Positions 34,514 through 47,161 of a stretch of DNA of 64,000 bases are shown piece by piece. The notes beneath the pieces were generated by a model. The model was not told the origin of the DNA. It searched no databases and saw only the letters and a program-made list of their open reading frames with translations. The stretch is from Nectonema munidae (lineage: Eukaryota; Nematomorpha; Nectonematoida; Nectonematidae), in contig JAUIRK010000004.1 of NCBI GenBank assembly GCA_030549495.1, forward strand, positions 62,001 through 126,000, in the 5' to 3' direction. Numbering within the stretch: position 1 is the stretch's first letter; the number at the start of each line of letters is the position of its first letter. A program made the position numbers and the translations under genes.

Positions 34514-36665
34514 CAGTGTTTCTCAGCTTTTTTCTTTCCAGGCCCATTTTTAGTGCAAAAAAATCTCAGGCCCACTTAACTTTTTAAGAGAAACCCAATG
34601 CTTTAATTTAAACGTAATATGATCGTATATAGAACTACATGACCTTTAATAAAGTTTAAATAATAATAAAATCTTTATTAGCATAAATAATAATGAAAAT
34701 TTCACTGACTTGACTGTTCCTGGTGTCTATTTATTAGCTTATCAAAATGAATTTTCAGACCTTGGTTCAATCTTATTAGTAACTCTCCTCTCTTTTCAAT
34801 TTGCAAATGATTACGCTTATTTGTCAGTAAATCATTTGCTGCTGAAAATCCTGTCTCCACCAACCAAGTAGTAGGAAAACCAAGTATACACGGGACAACT
34901 TTTTCAAAGAGCATTGTATGTTTTGATGTTACTTTCAACCATCCAATCAAGCCATCCTTTTTGATGTTTGCCATTAATACTTTTTTCTCCTTCAGTTCAA
35001 GAAGTTCTCCAGCAATATAAGGATCAAGATCTGTCTCACTTAAAATATCAAAATGTTCAATATCCATAATCCAACTAGGCGGACTCATTTCAATGACATT
35101 TTTAAATCTTCTAGTCATGTCATCTTTTAGATTCTGTAAGTGGTCAATACAGCTTGTGATTACTTCTGGACTTGGAGAAGTTTGTGCCAAATTAGAGAAA
35201 AAAGCAAATTCATTTTTTTGTAGATAAATTTTCCAGAGACTTATTTTATTTAAAAAACAACGCACTTTTTCGGCACAATCTAAGACATTAGCGTTTCGTC
35301 CTTGAATTGCCATAGTGAGTTTATTGACATAGTGAGTTTTTTTTAGAAAAGACTCTAAAGTTTTGGGAGCATTTTTTTGACGTATCTCAATTCTCTTCTC
35401 AAAATAACTACTCTCTTTTCCTACAGAACCTGGGTGCTTTAGCTGTTGATGAGATAACAATTTTGATTTCTTCATTGAGTCATTTGTCATTACTAATCCG
35501 CAGTCTACACACTCAGGCTTATCAGAATCAAGACTTGATGGATGAAAGCCTAGTAATAAAAATCTCGTTCATAACTGCGTATAGTCTTTTTTTTTTTTTT
35601 TGAAATTGTTGATGATATTATTAAAGTAAGCCTAAAAAGAAAATACAAAAAACATTAGGCTTTATCCTTGCAATACATTTGTAGTAAACTTAATAAATTC
35701 GAATTATAAACAAGTAATTTTATGAATTTTTATAGGAATAGAGATTTTTAGTTAGTTTCATACACTGTAATATGCGATCATAGTTTAGATTTTAGAAAAT
35801 TAAATCTTTTATTGCCTTTTGTCATTTAAATAAACGATCAGTGTTTTATCAATGAAGTTTTATTTTTTAACGCAACTTAAAAATTACTTATGTTTTTAAA
35901 ATTTAGTGAGTCTGGCCTAATAATTTTCCCTCTTAAAAATGAGACTTGACGGAATACCACTCAATCACAAAATGTTACTAGGAGTTAAATAATTTACTTG
36001 TTAGGACAATTATTCTATCATCATCTGAAGTAATGTAAAATGTTTAAAAAAATTACCAATTTAAGGAAACAACCTGGAAATTATTTTAAGCCGCGTTATA
36101 AAATAAATACGTTATTATCAAATGATAGTATATTGTATGCTGTAAAATGTTAATAACAAATGTTGAATGCGAACAATAATTGTTGATTGAAAATTTAAAG
36201 TTTTCACAAAAAGACATAAAATTATTGAGAACTTCTACAAGTCTACACTGAACAAAACATTTGATATAAGGCGACGAAGAAGAGTGTGAGAGAGAGAGAG
36301 AGAGAGAAAGAAATTGAGAGAATGAGATAACGTGGAAGAGAGTAAGTGATGAGGAAAATTATTCAAACACAAGACTCACGACAATTGTAGGAGGAAAATA
36401 ATAAAGTTTTTTTCCGTGTTTATTATTATCCCTTTACCATAAAATGGCTTATGAATAAGTGTGTTTGTATTGAAAAATCACATCTCTAAATAAATAAATA
36501 AATGTTAAAGAGCAATTACAAAATTTTAAATCACTGAAAAAACGAAAATTTTTAAACCTAATGTAATATTCTTGAGGCCCACCTTAAGCCCAAAAAATAT
36601 TCAGGCCCATTTTCAAACTTTAAAAACCCACTTGTGAGCCTGAGGGCCCACGTTGATAAACACTG
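34514..36665 (-). mobile_element. hAT element, internally deleted, exact 8-bp target duplication
   Basis: Ends CAGTGTTTCTCA and, from the right, CAGTGTTTATCA are inverted and continue into imperfect subterminal repeats rich in GGCCC. AACTAGTG flanks both sides exactly (34506-34513 and 36666-36673). At 2152 bp it is shorter than a full hAT. One intact minus-strand ORF remains. A GA microsatellite lies at about 36288-36308. Confidence 0.9.
34702..35549 (-). CDS. BED finger joined directly to hAT dimerisation domain
   Basis: The minus-strand frame is open through 34702-35549, the upper limit being a splice acceptor (TTTATTACTAG). An in-frame ATG lies at 35490, after the first Cys pair. The 5' part encodes CVDCGLVMTNDSMKKSKLLS followed by HQQLKHPGS, a complete BED zinc finger (C-x2-C, H-x4-H) as in SCAND3/ZBED proteins. 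Soon after come LTMAIQGRN and then the hATC region, including LGFPTTWLVETGFSAANDLL and KRNHLQIEKRGELL. In relatives roughly 300 residues holding the DDE/RNase H-like core lie between these parts; here they are missing. No internal stop occurs, so a DNA-binding, dimerising but nuclease-free product is conceivable. Confidence 0.75.
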
Positions 36666-36673
36666 AACTAGTG

Positions 36674-37351
36674 TATGTGTGGTGCACATATGTTAAATAA
36701 AAAGATTTTGTCAATCGTGTTGTGGCCTATCATTGCGAAGAGCGTAGAAATAAAGCAGCCCACAAACCTAGTCAATATCAGAAGTTCATAGAAAATTTTA
36801 TTGATTGTTGAAAAATATGAAATTCAAAATGTTATACTAACTTTGACATTATCAATTTTTTTTGTAAAATTTAAATGCTACATTATTCTCAGTTTTCCTT
36901 CTAATTTTGTGGGGTAATTGTTCTGGATGCGTTAATTGTTTGTTCTAAAATTCATCATCACTAAGTTAATGTGCACTGTTAGAAGCTTCATCTATTTTTA
37001 TGATGATATTGACAATATACTTCTTTAATATTTGATTAGAGATTAAGAGATTTGAAATATTCAACATTCTAGTCTCTTTCCCTCTCCCCCGCTAAATCTA
37101 CCTCTGTTCCTAAAGTAACACCGTGCGATGTTATAATAGCTTGATTTTATAATTTTTTTAAAATTTGGGCGCACAACCTTAAAATTATTGCGGGAGGGGG
37201 AGCTTTTTTTAAATTTATTTTAAAAGAATTTGTGTCTGAAACTCAACCTTAAAACAAGTAAAGTAATATGGAAAGCCTACTCACAAATCTTTTAATGATA
37301 TAAAATTGAAGGAAAAAATAAAATCATTGTTCGATTGAAACGTATTTTCAG
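36674..37351. other. AT-rich spacer
   Basis: No supported feature; a G-rich patch near 37190 is not interpretable. Confidence 0.35.
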
Positions 37352-37418
37352 CCAGATCCCCTGGATGTGCGCCGATATTTAAACTTATTTCAGCTGTTAA
37401 ACTTTTACTATCAATATT
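37352..37418 (+). CDS. Candidate exon of the TDRD12-like gene
   Basis: Starting after CGTATTTTCAG in phase 0, the frame reads PDPLDVRRYLNLFQ and LLNFYYQY and could end at a GT donor (CAATATT then GTATCA) leaving one base. That phase fits the exon at 56616. No domain is recognised and the donor is weak. Confidence 0.3.
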
Positions 37419-37742
37419 GTATCAGTTGTATCAAAAATAATAATTTAAAATTTGCACTTTTTTTTATCAGTGATGGATTTGGTGAGGGGTTTCCTTATTT
37501 TATTTATATAATAATTGAAGCCACTTTATATAGGCCCTGTGAAATATTAGAATGTACCGATGAATAGAGAAGTGTTTATTAGTTTGTTTTGGCAATCCAT
37601 AGTTGACTAAGTTAGAAAATAATTTAGTTAGGGTAATCATACTAAGAGCTATATTTCATGCGAGGCTTTGAACAATTTTAATGCTTAACATTTTCTTGTA
37701 ACGATATTTTTGTAAGTTTATTTTGCTTAACTCTGTCCAGTT

Positions 37743-37895
37743 GTCTTTATTCAGCTGAAAACACTCCCTCATTTTTAATTATTTCTTCATTTTATATTTA
37801 TCTTATTTTTTTTATTTATCCATGCATCTTTATTCAGCCGAAAACACTCCCTCATTTTTAATTAATTCTTCATTTTACGTTTATCTTATTTTTTA
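37743..37895. repeat. Tandem duplication, 83-bp period
   Basis: TCTTTATTCAGCTGAAAACA and its following 50 bases recur 83 bp later with about three mismatches. Confidence 0.75.
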
Positions 37896-39371
37896 AGGTG
37901 CACAAAACTCGAAGATTTCAGCACCGAGAGTTTCCATTTATCCAAGTAAACTATTCCTCATAAAATTTGAATACCTCAAAAGTATTATCATTTTCAATCA
38001 GTAAATGTAAAATGATTTGTATTGAATGAAGTTATATTAAAAGTTGTTTTAACCTTTAAAGACTCAAGTTTTTGAAAACGAATCTTCTGCTGATCTTTTT
38101 TTACAAGTTTTATAAAGCAGACGCTTTTAATTTTTTTGTGTTGCATTGCGTCTGAAAGAGATAACAAGAGTTTCGATGCAGCTAGCTTTATTTATATTTC
38201 AGTCTTGAAAAACATCATGGAAACAATTTTATATCTATTTTTTTCTTTTCGAGGAAATTGCCTTAAATATAATTATAATAAGTGATGTAAATCCTTCATG
38301 GGCTTAATTTTGCTATTCTTTTTTATATAGAAAACTATTTGAATATAACTATTTTTTAAAACTTTGAGGACCAGTGAGACACGTGTGTACCAAGAGATGA
38401 AAATTATGTGTTTTAAGTGTTTAATATTCCATTTAAAAAGAAAGCAGGCGATTGGTCTTCAAAATTCTCGTCCTCAAATTGTTCAGATTTATTCTTATTG
38501 TTGGATTAAGTTTACTACCTTTTATTTTTTTATATACAAATATTAAAATGTATAAAAAGGTACTTCGATACATATAGTTCTTCTTATTTTGCAATCAACT
38601 TTGAATAGGGAGACAAATTCTGCTCAAAGTACATTTTATATATTTTCAAAAAAATAGTCATTATTTGTTGCTAGAAAATAGTATACACTACTTTATTATC
38701 CGGTTTAAATAGACTTCCTAGATGATCGTAAATTTTCCCGTTATAAAGAGAATTCATCAGGATAAATAAAATTAAAAAATTGAGAAAAATGAAATTTTAT
38801 TAAAAAATCATGGTTCATTCTTATATTGCATGAAAACTTTAATTTTATTATAAATTACAGATGATGTTTTAAAATTAGTTGTGATTTTCTGTTATGTGGT
38901 AAATTAAATACTGAGTAGAGAATTGTTAAAAAAAATTGGCCTAAAAACATACAATTTTTCTTAATTAAAAAGTATTTTTATATCTTTTTAACGGAAAAAA
39001 GTTCTAATATAACTTTTCATCCTTTTTTGATCCAGCATTAAGGCAAAAAAATTTAATTTGAAATATATAGTAAGGTTTCTGAAGTTTTAATTATTTGTGC
39101 TTTTCTCTTCTGTTTTTAACTTCTTCTTTTTCTTTCCTATCAATAAAGCTTCTCTTCTAGTTTTTCCTTTTCTGAGTTACTTCTCTATCTATTCCTTCTT
39201 TATCTAATGTACAATCGCCGGGATCTTTGTCATCAAAATCGAGATAAGCAAAATATAGGTAATAAAATTTTATATACTGAGTTTAAATAGTTTCAAAAAT
39301 TCGTAATAAAATTTTTGAAATATTTAAAATTTTATATAGAAGAGAGAATATTTTTAAATGTTAATCTAGAG
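37896..39371. other. AT-rich intronic region
   Basis: No gene or clear repeat recognised. Confidence 0.35.
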
Positions 39372-42098
39372 AAGTGGTTCTCAATCTTTTTTTAACAAAG
39401 CGCCAAATTTAGAATTAACATTGCACGAAAAACAGAAAACAAATTTTAACAGTTAAAATTATTCAAATTTTTTTTTAGATAATTTTAATCTAATAATCCA
39501 ATAATTCGTTTTTATATATATCTTCTCCTACATTTTGCTATTTCATCAGCGTAATCAGTTTGTCAAAAAGAGCAATATTTATTTGAAACGGAATCAATAC
39601 TTTTCTCTCTAAAATCCTCACAAGGTTTGGGGTGTTCAAGTGATGAAAATGAGTGATTGTAGTACACGCAACCTACCTGGATCCTATCTGGCTAGGTCGG
39701 ATCCGAATATTTGTTGTACTCAAAGCGACTTCGTTATAAATGGATTCTCATATGCAACGTTAATATTTGCTTTGATCCCATTCTAATCAAACCCATTCGC
39801 TATATCACGAATTTTGTTATAAAAGAATTTTCTGCAAATTTTCTATCCATTTTATTTATAATGCACACCATCAAACCAAATAACCTCTTAATATTTTCCA
39901 CTTGTGATTTATATCAGTTTGCTCAACCTTTTTTACACATAGACCTGTAAATGGACATATATTTTTCAAGGACCACAAATTTTTTTGTAAGATATTGAAA
40001 TAATTTATTTATTACTTTTATCTAGACTTTATCAAAAAATGTTGTTACAGCCAGGGTTGCGCAGTCGAGTTGAGAGCATCATGGCACAATAGCGTTGATT
40101 CTCTTTTCTATTAAAAAGTCGTCTATAAAAAATAGTTTATCTTCAAACTCTTCCACAAAACCTATTATTTCCTCATCTTCTGTGATGGATAATTTCTTCA
40201 ATGAGCCTTTTATTTTTTCTGCTAATTCAGTTTTGCAATTTTCATCAAATACTTAATCATACAGAGGGTGTTAGCAGCATTATCAGTGATGATAATCTCA
40301 CATGATGAGTGAGGATCAAACTACATGATCCTTTCTAATTTTGTATTCCTCTTTCACTTATGTTTTTAAGGTCTACTAGAATGCTTGATTTCTGTATTTG
40401 TATAGCTAAAGTAAGAATTTGTCCTTATTCAATAAATCTAGCATTTACTGTAAAATAATGAAAACGATGGCGTGTACAGCAATCAACTTTCAGATAAACA
40501 AATTTGTTTTTTAAACGTTTTTCTTTCTTGTTCTCATATTCATCAATTATTATTATTCTTCGGATATTCTCTCTGTTAAGACAAATTCCCAACTTTTCAT
40601 CATTTCACCAATTTGCATTTTGACTCTAGTTTTGATTTTTTTAAGGAAACTCCATTAAACGCTGCTATTGAAATTATACTTTTTTGAAGGTTTTCGCTGA
40701 CATAGTTACACTTATTTTATCATTTTTCAAAAAGGAACGATTGTTGAAAAAGATAGCGTGGGATTAAATTTAGACATTGAAAAGTTTTGAATTTTACCAT
40801 CCTTATCTTGGACAATTTTAAAGATATTTGAATGAAAGGTTCTAAATGTCTTTTCAAGTTAGAAACACTCGAAGGAGCATAACTTATAATAAAAACTTAT
40901 TTTTATCATTGGGTTCATGCGACAAATAAAAAATTTTCTATCGCTTGATAATTCAAAGTACTCAAAAACTGCAGATTTTCTTTTATATGACATAGTTAGT
41001 AGTAGTTTTTCAAAAAAAAGAAAACATTTGTAGTATCATTTTTACATTGGAACAAAAAATGTTAGCCTTTTTAATCTAGAAATTTTAATAAAATAAAATT
41101 CAAAAAATGAAAGATAAAATTTGATCTATGTAGCCAACTTATCTTCTTCAAATTTTTAGTACTTTTATTACAAAAAAATTAATTCATGCTAGCGATTTTT
41201 GAAATATTTTGTTATTTTCCTGAATTATCTTTTACATTAAAAAACTAATTGTGTGGAAAAAATTATTTTAAGGTATCTTTGCATTCAAAAAAATTTGACA
41301 TTTAATATGCAGTTTTAAGACACTAAGAATAATATTCCAAATTTTTATATTGCATTTAGTGGTGTATCCAATGGAATCCGCGAATGCGATGAGAATATCA
41401 TTAATTTTGACATTCTATAAGATGCCAATGCGAATGTCAAAACTTTTTCAAACGGATACGATATAGTAAATACTAACCTTATTTTAAACATATTTTATTA
41501 CTATTTCAATAAATTTATTTGTAAAGATATATTTTTTATATGTAAAGTAAAAAAAACTTTGCTGCAAAAAGCAAAAATAATATTTTTAAATATAACATGC
41601 ACTGCTATTGCGAAGTTTAGAAATGGAATAATAATCAGCGAAAAAAATGTGAGAATTTTTACCAATGATGTTCATTTCAGAATAATGATGGAGATATAAA
41701 ATACATCTTTGGTTTTAGCCCCCTTCTTGTTTTCTGCATAAACCGACTCCGACTCTTTTTTTGACTCCCAACTCCTACTCCGCAACCCTGATTACAAAAA
41801 ATGGTAAATGTTTATTCAAAAAAAGTAAGTGAATAGAAAATATTAAATTTGTCCATTCTTGTCAGTATAAAAATGAATTTTGAAAAGAGATTTTTTTTAT
41901 TAAAACAAATAGATTTCTCATAATATTCAAAGTTATAAATTTAGTCTAATGAAATTATATCTTATTGTTGCACACTCTTTGATCGTATTATCAGGCATCT
42001 GAATATATTTTCTTTATTAATTAATCTTCTAAAAACGTTAGGATATTTTTATTTGTGCAGTAACTATGCCCCCAATGGGATCACGTTGATGAACACTG
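39372..42098. mobile_element. Possible outer hAT-like element
   Basis: AAGTGGTTCTCAATC at the left and, from the right, CAGTGTTCATCAACGTG are hAT-type termini facing each other, but they match poorly and the flanking octamers differ. They may belong to two different decayed elements. Confidence 0.25.
40052..41790 (-). mobile_element. Decayed hAT element with CAGGGTTGC ends
   Basis: Left end CAGGGTTGCGCAGTCGAG and right end, from the minus strand, CAGGGTTGCGGAGTAGGAG are inverted repeats; flanks GTTACAGC and ATTACAAA share five of eight bases. On the minus strand between about 40500 and 40100 the broken translation CLKVDCCTRHRFHYF, followed by a hydrophobic strand and a TDNAANT-like stretch, resembles the catalytic domain of Hermes/Tip100-like hAT transposases. 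Many stops are present. Confidence 0.6.
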
Positions 42099-42429
42099 AG
42101 TTAGGCCACATAACGAAGGAGTTAACACGGTTCTATTTCTCCAAACATTTAGTTTCAGTAGATATTTCAAAAATGTTTCTTTTTAAACATAATTTTCCTT
42201 TTTGTTTCCATGATTGAATTATTTCTGACAAATTACAGGCAAATAATTTTCATGCTTTGATTTATTTTTTTAAAAATCTTATTTTTAGTTTACGTCAAAC
42301 TCAATTTACCTTCAAAGATATTTCTTCACATTTCTTTACGATGCAACTGATGGACGGCCTTTTTCCTCTTTCACTTAAATACAACGAATATGGTGATTTG
42401 AATTTAAAGTTAGTTTCATTTTTCACTTA

Positions 42430-43170
42430 CAGTTTTAACAACACACAAGACGTTTGCAACTCCAAATTTTTATGAGGTCCCGGCAATTTGCTTATAATTT
42501 CCCATGTTAAATTATCCATATAACTCGAAGTCAGTTTACTCGAATTTTCGATTAATTCGAAGTCAATTTTGTAGCCATAGCCTTGCACATTGCAGATAAT
42601 TACATTGTTTAACTCGAAGTTTGACTTGAAAAAACTTTCTGAGTTAATTAACACCTGTTTTTAATCCTAGAGCAACAAACTGTTGCCTTTGTTTAGGGTA
42701 ACGGAAATCGTACAGGTGAATGAAATTAAAACGTAGATTTTCACGAGTTGTTTGTGTTAATTAATTAAGTATGCATGCGTAAATTGAAATCGATTAGCTT
42801 ATATCACACAATAGATTTATTAAAGCTTATATTACACAGTAGTTTATTAAAGCTAGAAGTTTTTTAAATAAAAAACAAAAAACAATGGATGATTTTTTAT
42901 GTTCTAACTGAATAATCTTGTATCAGAATCACTTCTTTTGTTTAAATAAATTTTTATCTGTTTATAAAGTTTTTAATGTTTTTTAAATATATATTTTAAT
43001 CATTTTAAAGTTTGTTTTGAAAGGCTAAAGATGACCACGCATGTGCGTTGGTATTTAGTTTAACACAGTAAAAGTAAATTTCAAAAAGTAAAAATTTGTT
43101 AACTCGAATTCCGGATAACTCGAAGTACTTCAATAGGTCCCATCGGTTTCGAGATAACGAACTTTTACTG
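42430..43170. mobile_element. Tigger-like non-autonomous relic, right end clear
   Basis: From the right on the minus strand the end reads CAGTAAAAGTTCGTTATCTC after TA (43171-43172). TTAACTCGAA/AACTCGAAGT motifs recur near 42525-42620 and 43080-43125, as in Tigger subterminal repeats. The left end near 42430 (CAGTTTTAAC after TA) is tentative. Confidence 0.45.
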
Positions 43171-44262
43171 TATATGTCAATTTACTCCAAGTTAATAATA
43201 ATTAAAAAAACTTTAAATTTCCCAATATTGCTACATTATAGATTCGTCTAACGGTCAAGCTTCGAATCCGTTAAAGTGCAAAATATGGAAAATAAATAAA
43301 CCTATCAAATGGTTATAATATTTATTTATCTTCTGTTTGGTTGACGGAAGTTTCTAATCGCAAAAAAATTTATGTGTCTTGCCATATGTTTATAATTTCT
43401 GTTATGAGTTCTCTTAGCTTCATCAATGTTAAGATTAAGTCGTTAAAACGACCATTTTTTGGCTAATGTAGTCTTATCTCTTATTAGTCAAGCTTTCTTT
43501 GTTAATTCTTTTATAACAATTAAAAAATAATTATCATTAAATACAATTATATCTTTCAAACATAAAACATTGAAAAATTCTTACTTTTAATTTACTGCAT
43601 ATTTTATTGAATGCAAAAGCTGCAAATTTTTCATTAGCACCTTCGAAAACACTTTTATTGTAGAAGTTTTGTTGATTTTATGATCAGCACCTTCTCTAGT
43701 AAAATTTATTTTGCATTCCTATCTAACCGACTCCCTGCAGTGAGACATATTGTGGATACATCACTGTGTTTTTATTTCTCACAACCTATTTTGCCTACAT
43801 CAAATTGTAGTCGGAAATATTTCAAAAAGTAACTTTATAAAAAATTTCACAAAAATATTCATTACAGGGGAGGCACGGTCTATTTTAATGATTTTTTATG
43901 CCAATGCTTAAAAGATAGTGACAGAATTTTTTCCGAAAATAAGAAAAATATTTATAATTCCCGATCAGTTTTATGGCAAATCGAAGACGCTGAAAAAATG
44001 ATGACTTGTAAAATTGAAAAAAACACTTTTTTAATCAAAAATGACATATGTCAATTAAAAATTGGAACAATTTTATGGCACTTAAATCATTCGATGTAAG
44101 GCAATTTAACTATTTCAAATATCACTAAAATATTTTAATTAGGTTTAAAAATAAATTGCAAAGTTTTTTTCTTATCAAAACAGATACATAATCAATCAAA
44201 CGTGTCAAAAGTTTGTTTTGATTGATCTTTGTTTGAAAATGATTACAGTTATAAAGATATTG

Positions 44263-44468
44263 AAAACGTTGAGTAAATCCTTTATTTAAAACAAAATACC
44301 AGCAATAATATTTCGGTCACTATGACCTTCTTCAGATATATATGACATAAAATGAAAGCGTGGAGTGTCTTGCTTGCTGAGTGTTGAGAATAAAAGATTT
44401 ACTCAACGTTTTCAATTTATTTTCTTTACAACTTTTATTTATTTATGAAGACTCAGGGACATTTTATC
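44263..44468 (-). mobile_element. 206-bp retro-insertion with 18-bp target duplication and hammerhead-like core
   Basis: TACAGTTATAAAGATATT occurs exactly at 44245-44262 and 44469-44486, a target duplication. Inside, TTGAAAACGTTGAGTAAATC (44261-44280) returns inverted at 44396-44415. On the minus strand between them CTGAAGA, a GGTCA/TGACC stem and GAAA follow one another (about 44296-44328). This order resembles the hammerhead ribozyme core (CUGAUGA, stem II, GAAA) found in Penelope-like elements and some SINE-like retroelements. The first core box has A for U, and stem I and stem III pairings near it look weak. Confidence 0.55.
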
Positions 44469-44922
44469 TACAGTTATAAAGATATTTTTGAAAAACGTTT
44501 TGACCATTAAATCAATTTTTTGAATTATTTCATCGCAGTCGTCATCATTGCTGTCTTTTATTCTTCCTTTTAAAATTACAGAAGAGGTAACATGGATCAA
44601 CCATTAAATACGCTGCTGATCATTTTTAAATGATCTCCAGTTATTAGCTAATCCAAACTTAAGGCACACACTTGTTTGGAAAGTTATATCAAAAAAATGC
44701 TTTAAAGATTTATTTTTATTCCAGCAAAGAAATTTTGTGTTCACATGAAGAGTTTTTACCATACTAATTTCTCCCATGCGAAAAGGAGGATTTTTCGAAA
44801 AAACGCTTATCGGAACCACTGTTGGACTAAGCCAAGTTTGTGCTTGTCTAATGAAGACTTAATTCACATATATATTAATGAATACATCATGTGGTGTAAA
44901 AAACGAGTGAAGCAACAGAAAA

Positions 44923-45036
44923 CCCTTCAAAAAATATCATTGCAATTTTTCTTTGACGAATGATAATCATGGCTGAAAGTCCCTTCAAAAAATATCATTG
45001 CAATTTTTCTTTGACGAATGATAATCATGGCTGAAA
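44923..45036. repeat. Perfect tandem duplication, 58-bp unit
   Basis: The 58 bases from CCCTTCAAAAAATATCATTG to GGCTGAAAGT are repeated at once without a mismatch over 56 bases, so the duplication is recent (or an assembly artefact). Confidence 0.9.
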
Positions 45037-45821
45037 AATAATTAATTCAAGAGTACAAAATCCCTTGCATTTATTTTATTTACAATGAAAAGTTGTTCTT
45101 ATTTAAAAATTTAAATTCACTTAGGAACACATAATCTATTTCGTTTTAAACGAATTTTAAACACAAATAAGATACACACGAGTGATGTACTTTGTTTTCA
45201 GCCGTGAATATCAGTAAAAACTAAATAAAAGTTACCTGCTTCTTGAGACACAATCAATCGAAATAGAACACTTGCAGAGGGATAAGTCCAAAAGATTATC
45301 TATATTCGCAAAAAACTTTCTTCTTTTCTCCATCAAGCTGCGAGAAGTAGAAGGTAAGATAATTTTTTTCAATCTTTGATAGAATTGTATTTTTCTATAT
45401 AAAATATTGTATACACTCCTTTACTTATATGCGGTAAGGATGATCTTTCCCATAAGGATTTTTAATTCCGTTGGTATTTTGAATTTTTAGGTAAAACAAA
45501 TGTCTGTAACAGTCTCGATAAGTTGGAAGCTTCAATTTATTGAGACAGAGAGAACCAATGCTTATATGTGAGCCGCATATTTTTAAGTCCAAGCCTTGGA
45601 GGTTTGAAGAAGCAGACCTGATTGCCGAATAATGCAAATGATATGAAAATAATTCTGCACCAAATACTCTGCTTTGATTGATCGGTTTCTATAAGCTTTA
45701 AATTTTTGAAGTTATACATATGACATGTAGTTGTGTCCCTCAATTACATTTTGTTATCAGTTTCTATAAGCTTGGTGAATGGTATTCATATGCTGTCTAA
45801 TCTAAGGCATATATGCTTAGC

Positions 45822-46656
45822 AGAGCCCAGCGGGGAGTGAATTTTTAGATTGGGTCGGGGAGATGCTCACCCCGCGGGGAACGGGGCGGGTCTGCGAACA
45901 ATTTTCTCAAATGATTAAATATAAAAGTATTTCATGAAACAAAAAGATGAAATAAACGTTTGAGCTAATTTTTAAATGATTCATTATTTTGTCTAACAAA
46001 AATGAACTCTTCCACTTTTTCTGGATTCATGCTACTTAGTTTACTTTTTACAATATTTGAATCGGAAATGAACAATCTTTCTCATTGAGAGGTGCTTGTC
46101 GGTATTATTTTATTAAGATAGAATTCTGAAAATATATATCGCGATAGTATTTTTAAATTTTTTTAAAACATATTTGGGAAGTCTTATAAGACTATTATAA
46201 GAATAGTTAAAAAAATTAGATCACAGGAAAAGGAGAGGCCATTTTGAAGAAGGAAGTATCAGGAAAAGGAAAAGAAGCTGAAACAAGCGGCCATTTTTTT
46301 GGACGACGCATTGAATAATGAAAAAATGGCGATTTCCATAGAAAAGTATAGGAGCGCATCGATTAGTGAGACCGTATGATACGAAATAAATTTCGATTTC
46401 ATAGGAGATTTCGTGCAACCGTACCCAACAATTTTTTAAGTATTATTTCATATTATTGAAATCATGTTGAAAAGTTAATAATGTATATATTTACAAAAAG
46501 ATAATGAAGATAATAAAGACTTTGTAAATAATGTATATATTTACGAAAAGATAATGAAGATAATAAAGACTTTGTAATTTTCTGTCAATTCTCTGATAAC
46601 GGGGTTAAAACCTTCTCCGCGGTGAACGGGGAAGATCGGGATCCCCGCTGGCCTCT
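45822..46656 (-). mobile_element. Non-autonomous hAT element keeping a dimerisation-domain remnant
   Basis: Ends AGAGCCCAGCGGGG and, from the right, AGAGGCCAGCGGGG are inverted, with further G/C-rich subterminal repeats. On the minus strand near 45980-46110 the broken frame reads ERLFISDSNIVKSKLSSMNP and then VEEFIFVRQN, the hATC signature (ERVFS, LxPxxVExLxFL). The rest of the transposase is gone. Confidence 0.72.
46479..46578. repeat. Tandem duplication, 50-bp unit
   Basis: ATGTATATATTTAC(A/G)AAAAG and the following 30 bases occur twice, 50 bp apart, with one mismatch, inside the hAT remnant. Confidence 0.85.
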
Positions 46657-46865
46657 AATGCTCTATTTTATTGTTTATACAAATCTAAGTGCTAGTGAAT
46701 GTCAAAACGATATTTTAATGCCGAGAAAAGTTTAAATAGACCGTGCATCCCCTGTAATGAATATTTTTGTGAAATTTTTTTATAAAGTCACTTTTTGAAG
46801 TATTTCAGCTTAATTCGATGTAGCTAAAATTCCTAAAAAAAACTTTAAAAAAAAACACCTTACTG

Positions 46866-47161
46866 TAGTCAAGGGCTTTTTAAAATTTTTACTCTTCTGA
46901 CCTTTTTTCTGATAATTTTTCTAAAAATGATCCTTTTATCCAAAAATTTGTACATCATTCCTGGCTTAAATTAGCAAACCCTAAATATTTATTTGAATAC
47001 AAGATGTTTTGTGTTCGAATTTTTAGAGCGTCCAAAATTTGGGACAAATCTGCTTTCTCAATCGTTGAATCTTTGCTCTACTCAGGTATGTTTATATTAT
47101 ATCAGAAAAAACGGTAGGGATTTAATAAGACAAGTAATAATAGTTTAGTTATATGTATATA
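46866..47161. other. AT-rich spacer
   Basis: No supported feature. Confidence 0.3.

Larger units (their letters stand above)
43759..46865. mobile_element. 3.1-kb element with long (about 110-bp) inverted repeats, family unknown
   Basis: The left arm (about 43795-43905) and right arm (about 46733-46832, inverted) share TTTCACAAAAATATTCATTA, ACAGGGGA(G/T)GCACGGTCTATTT, AAAAAGT(A/G)ACTTTATAAA and CTACATC(A/G)AATT. Similarity fades toward TACA at both outer ends, where a TA may be the target. Between the arms no transposase was recognised; there are three later insertions or duplications (44263-44468, 44923-45036, 45822-46656). Confidence 0.65.
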
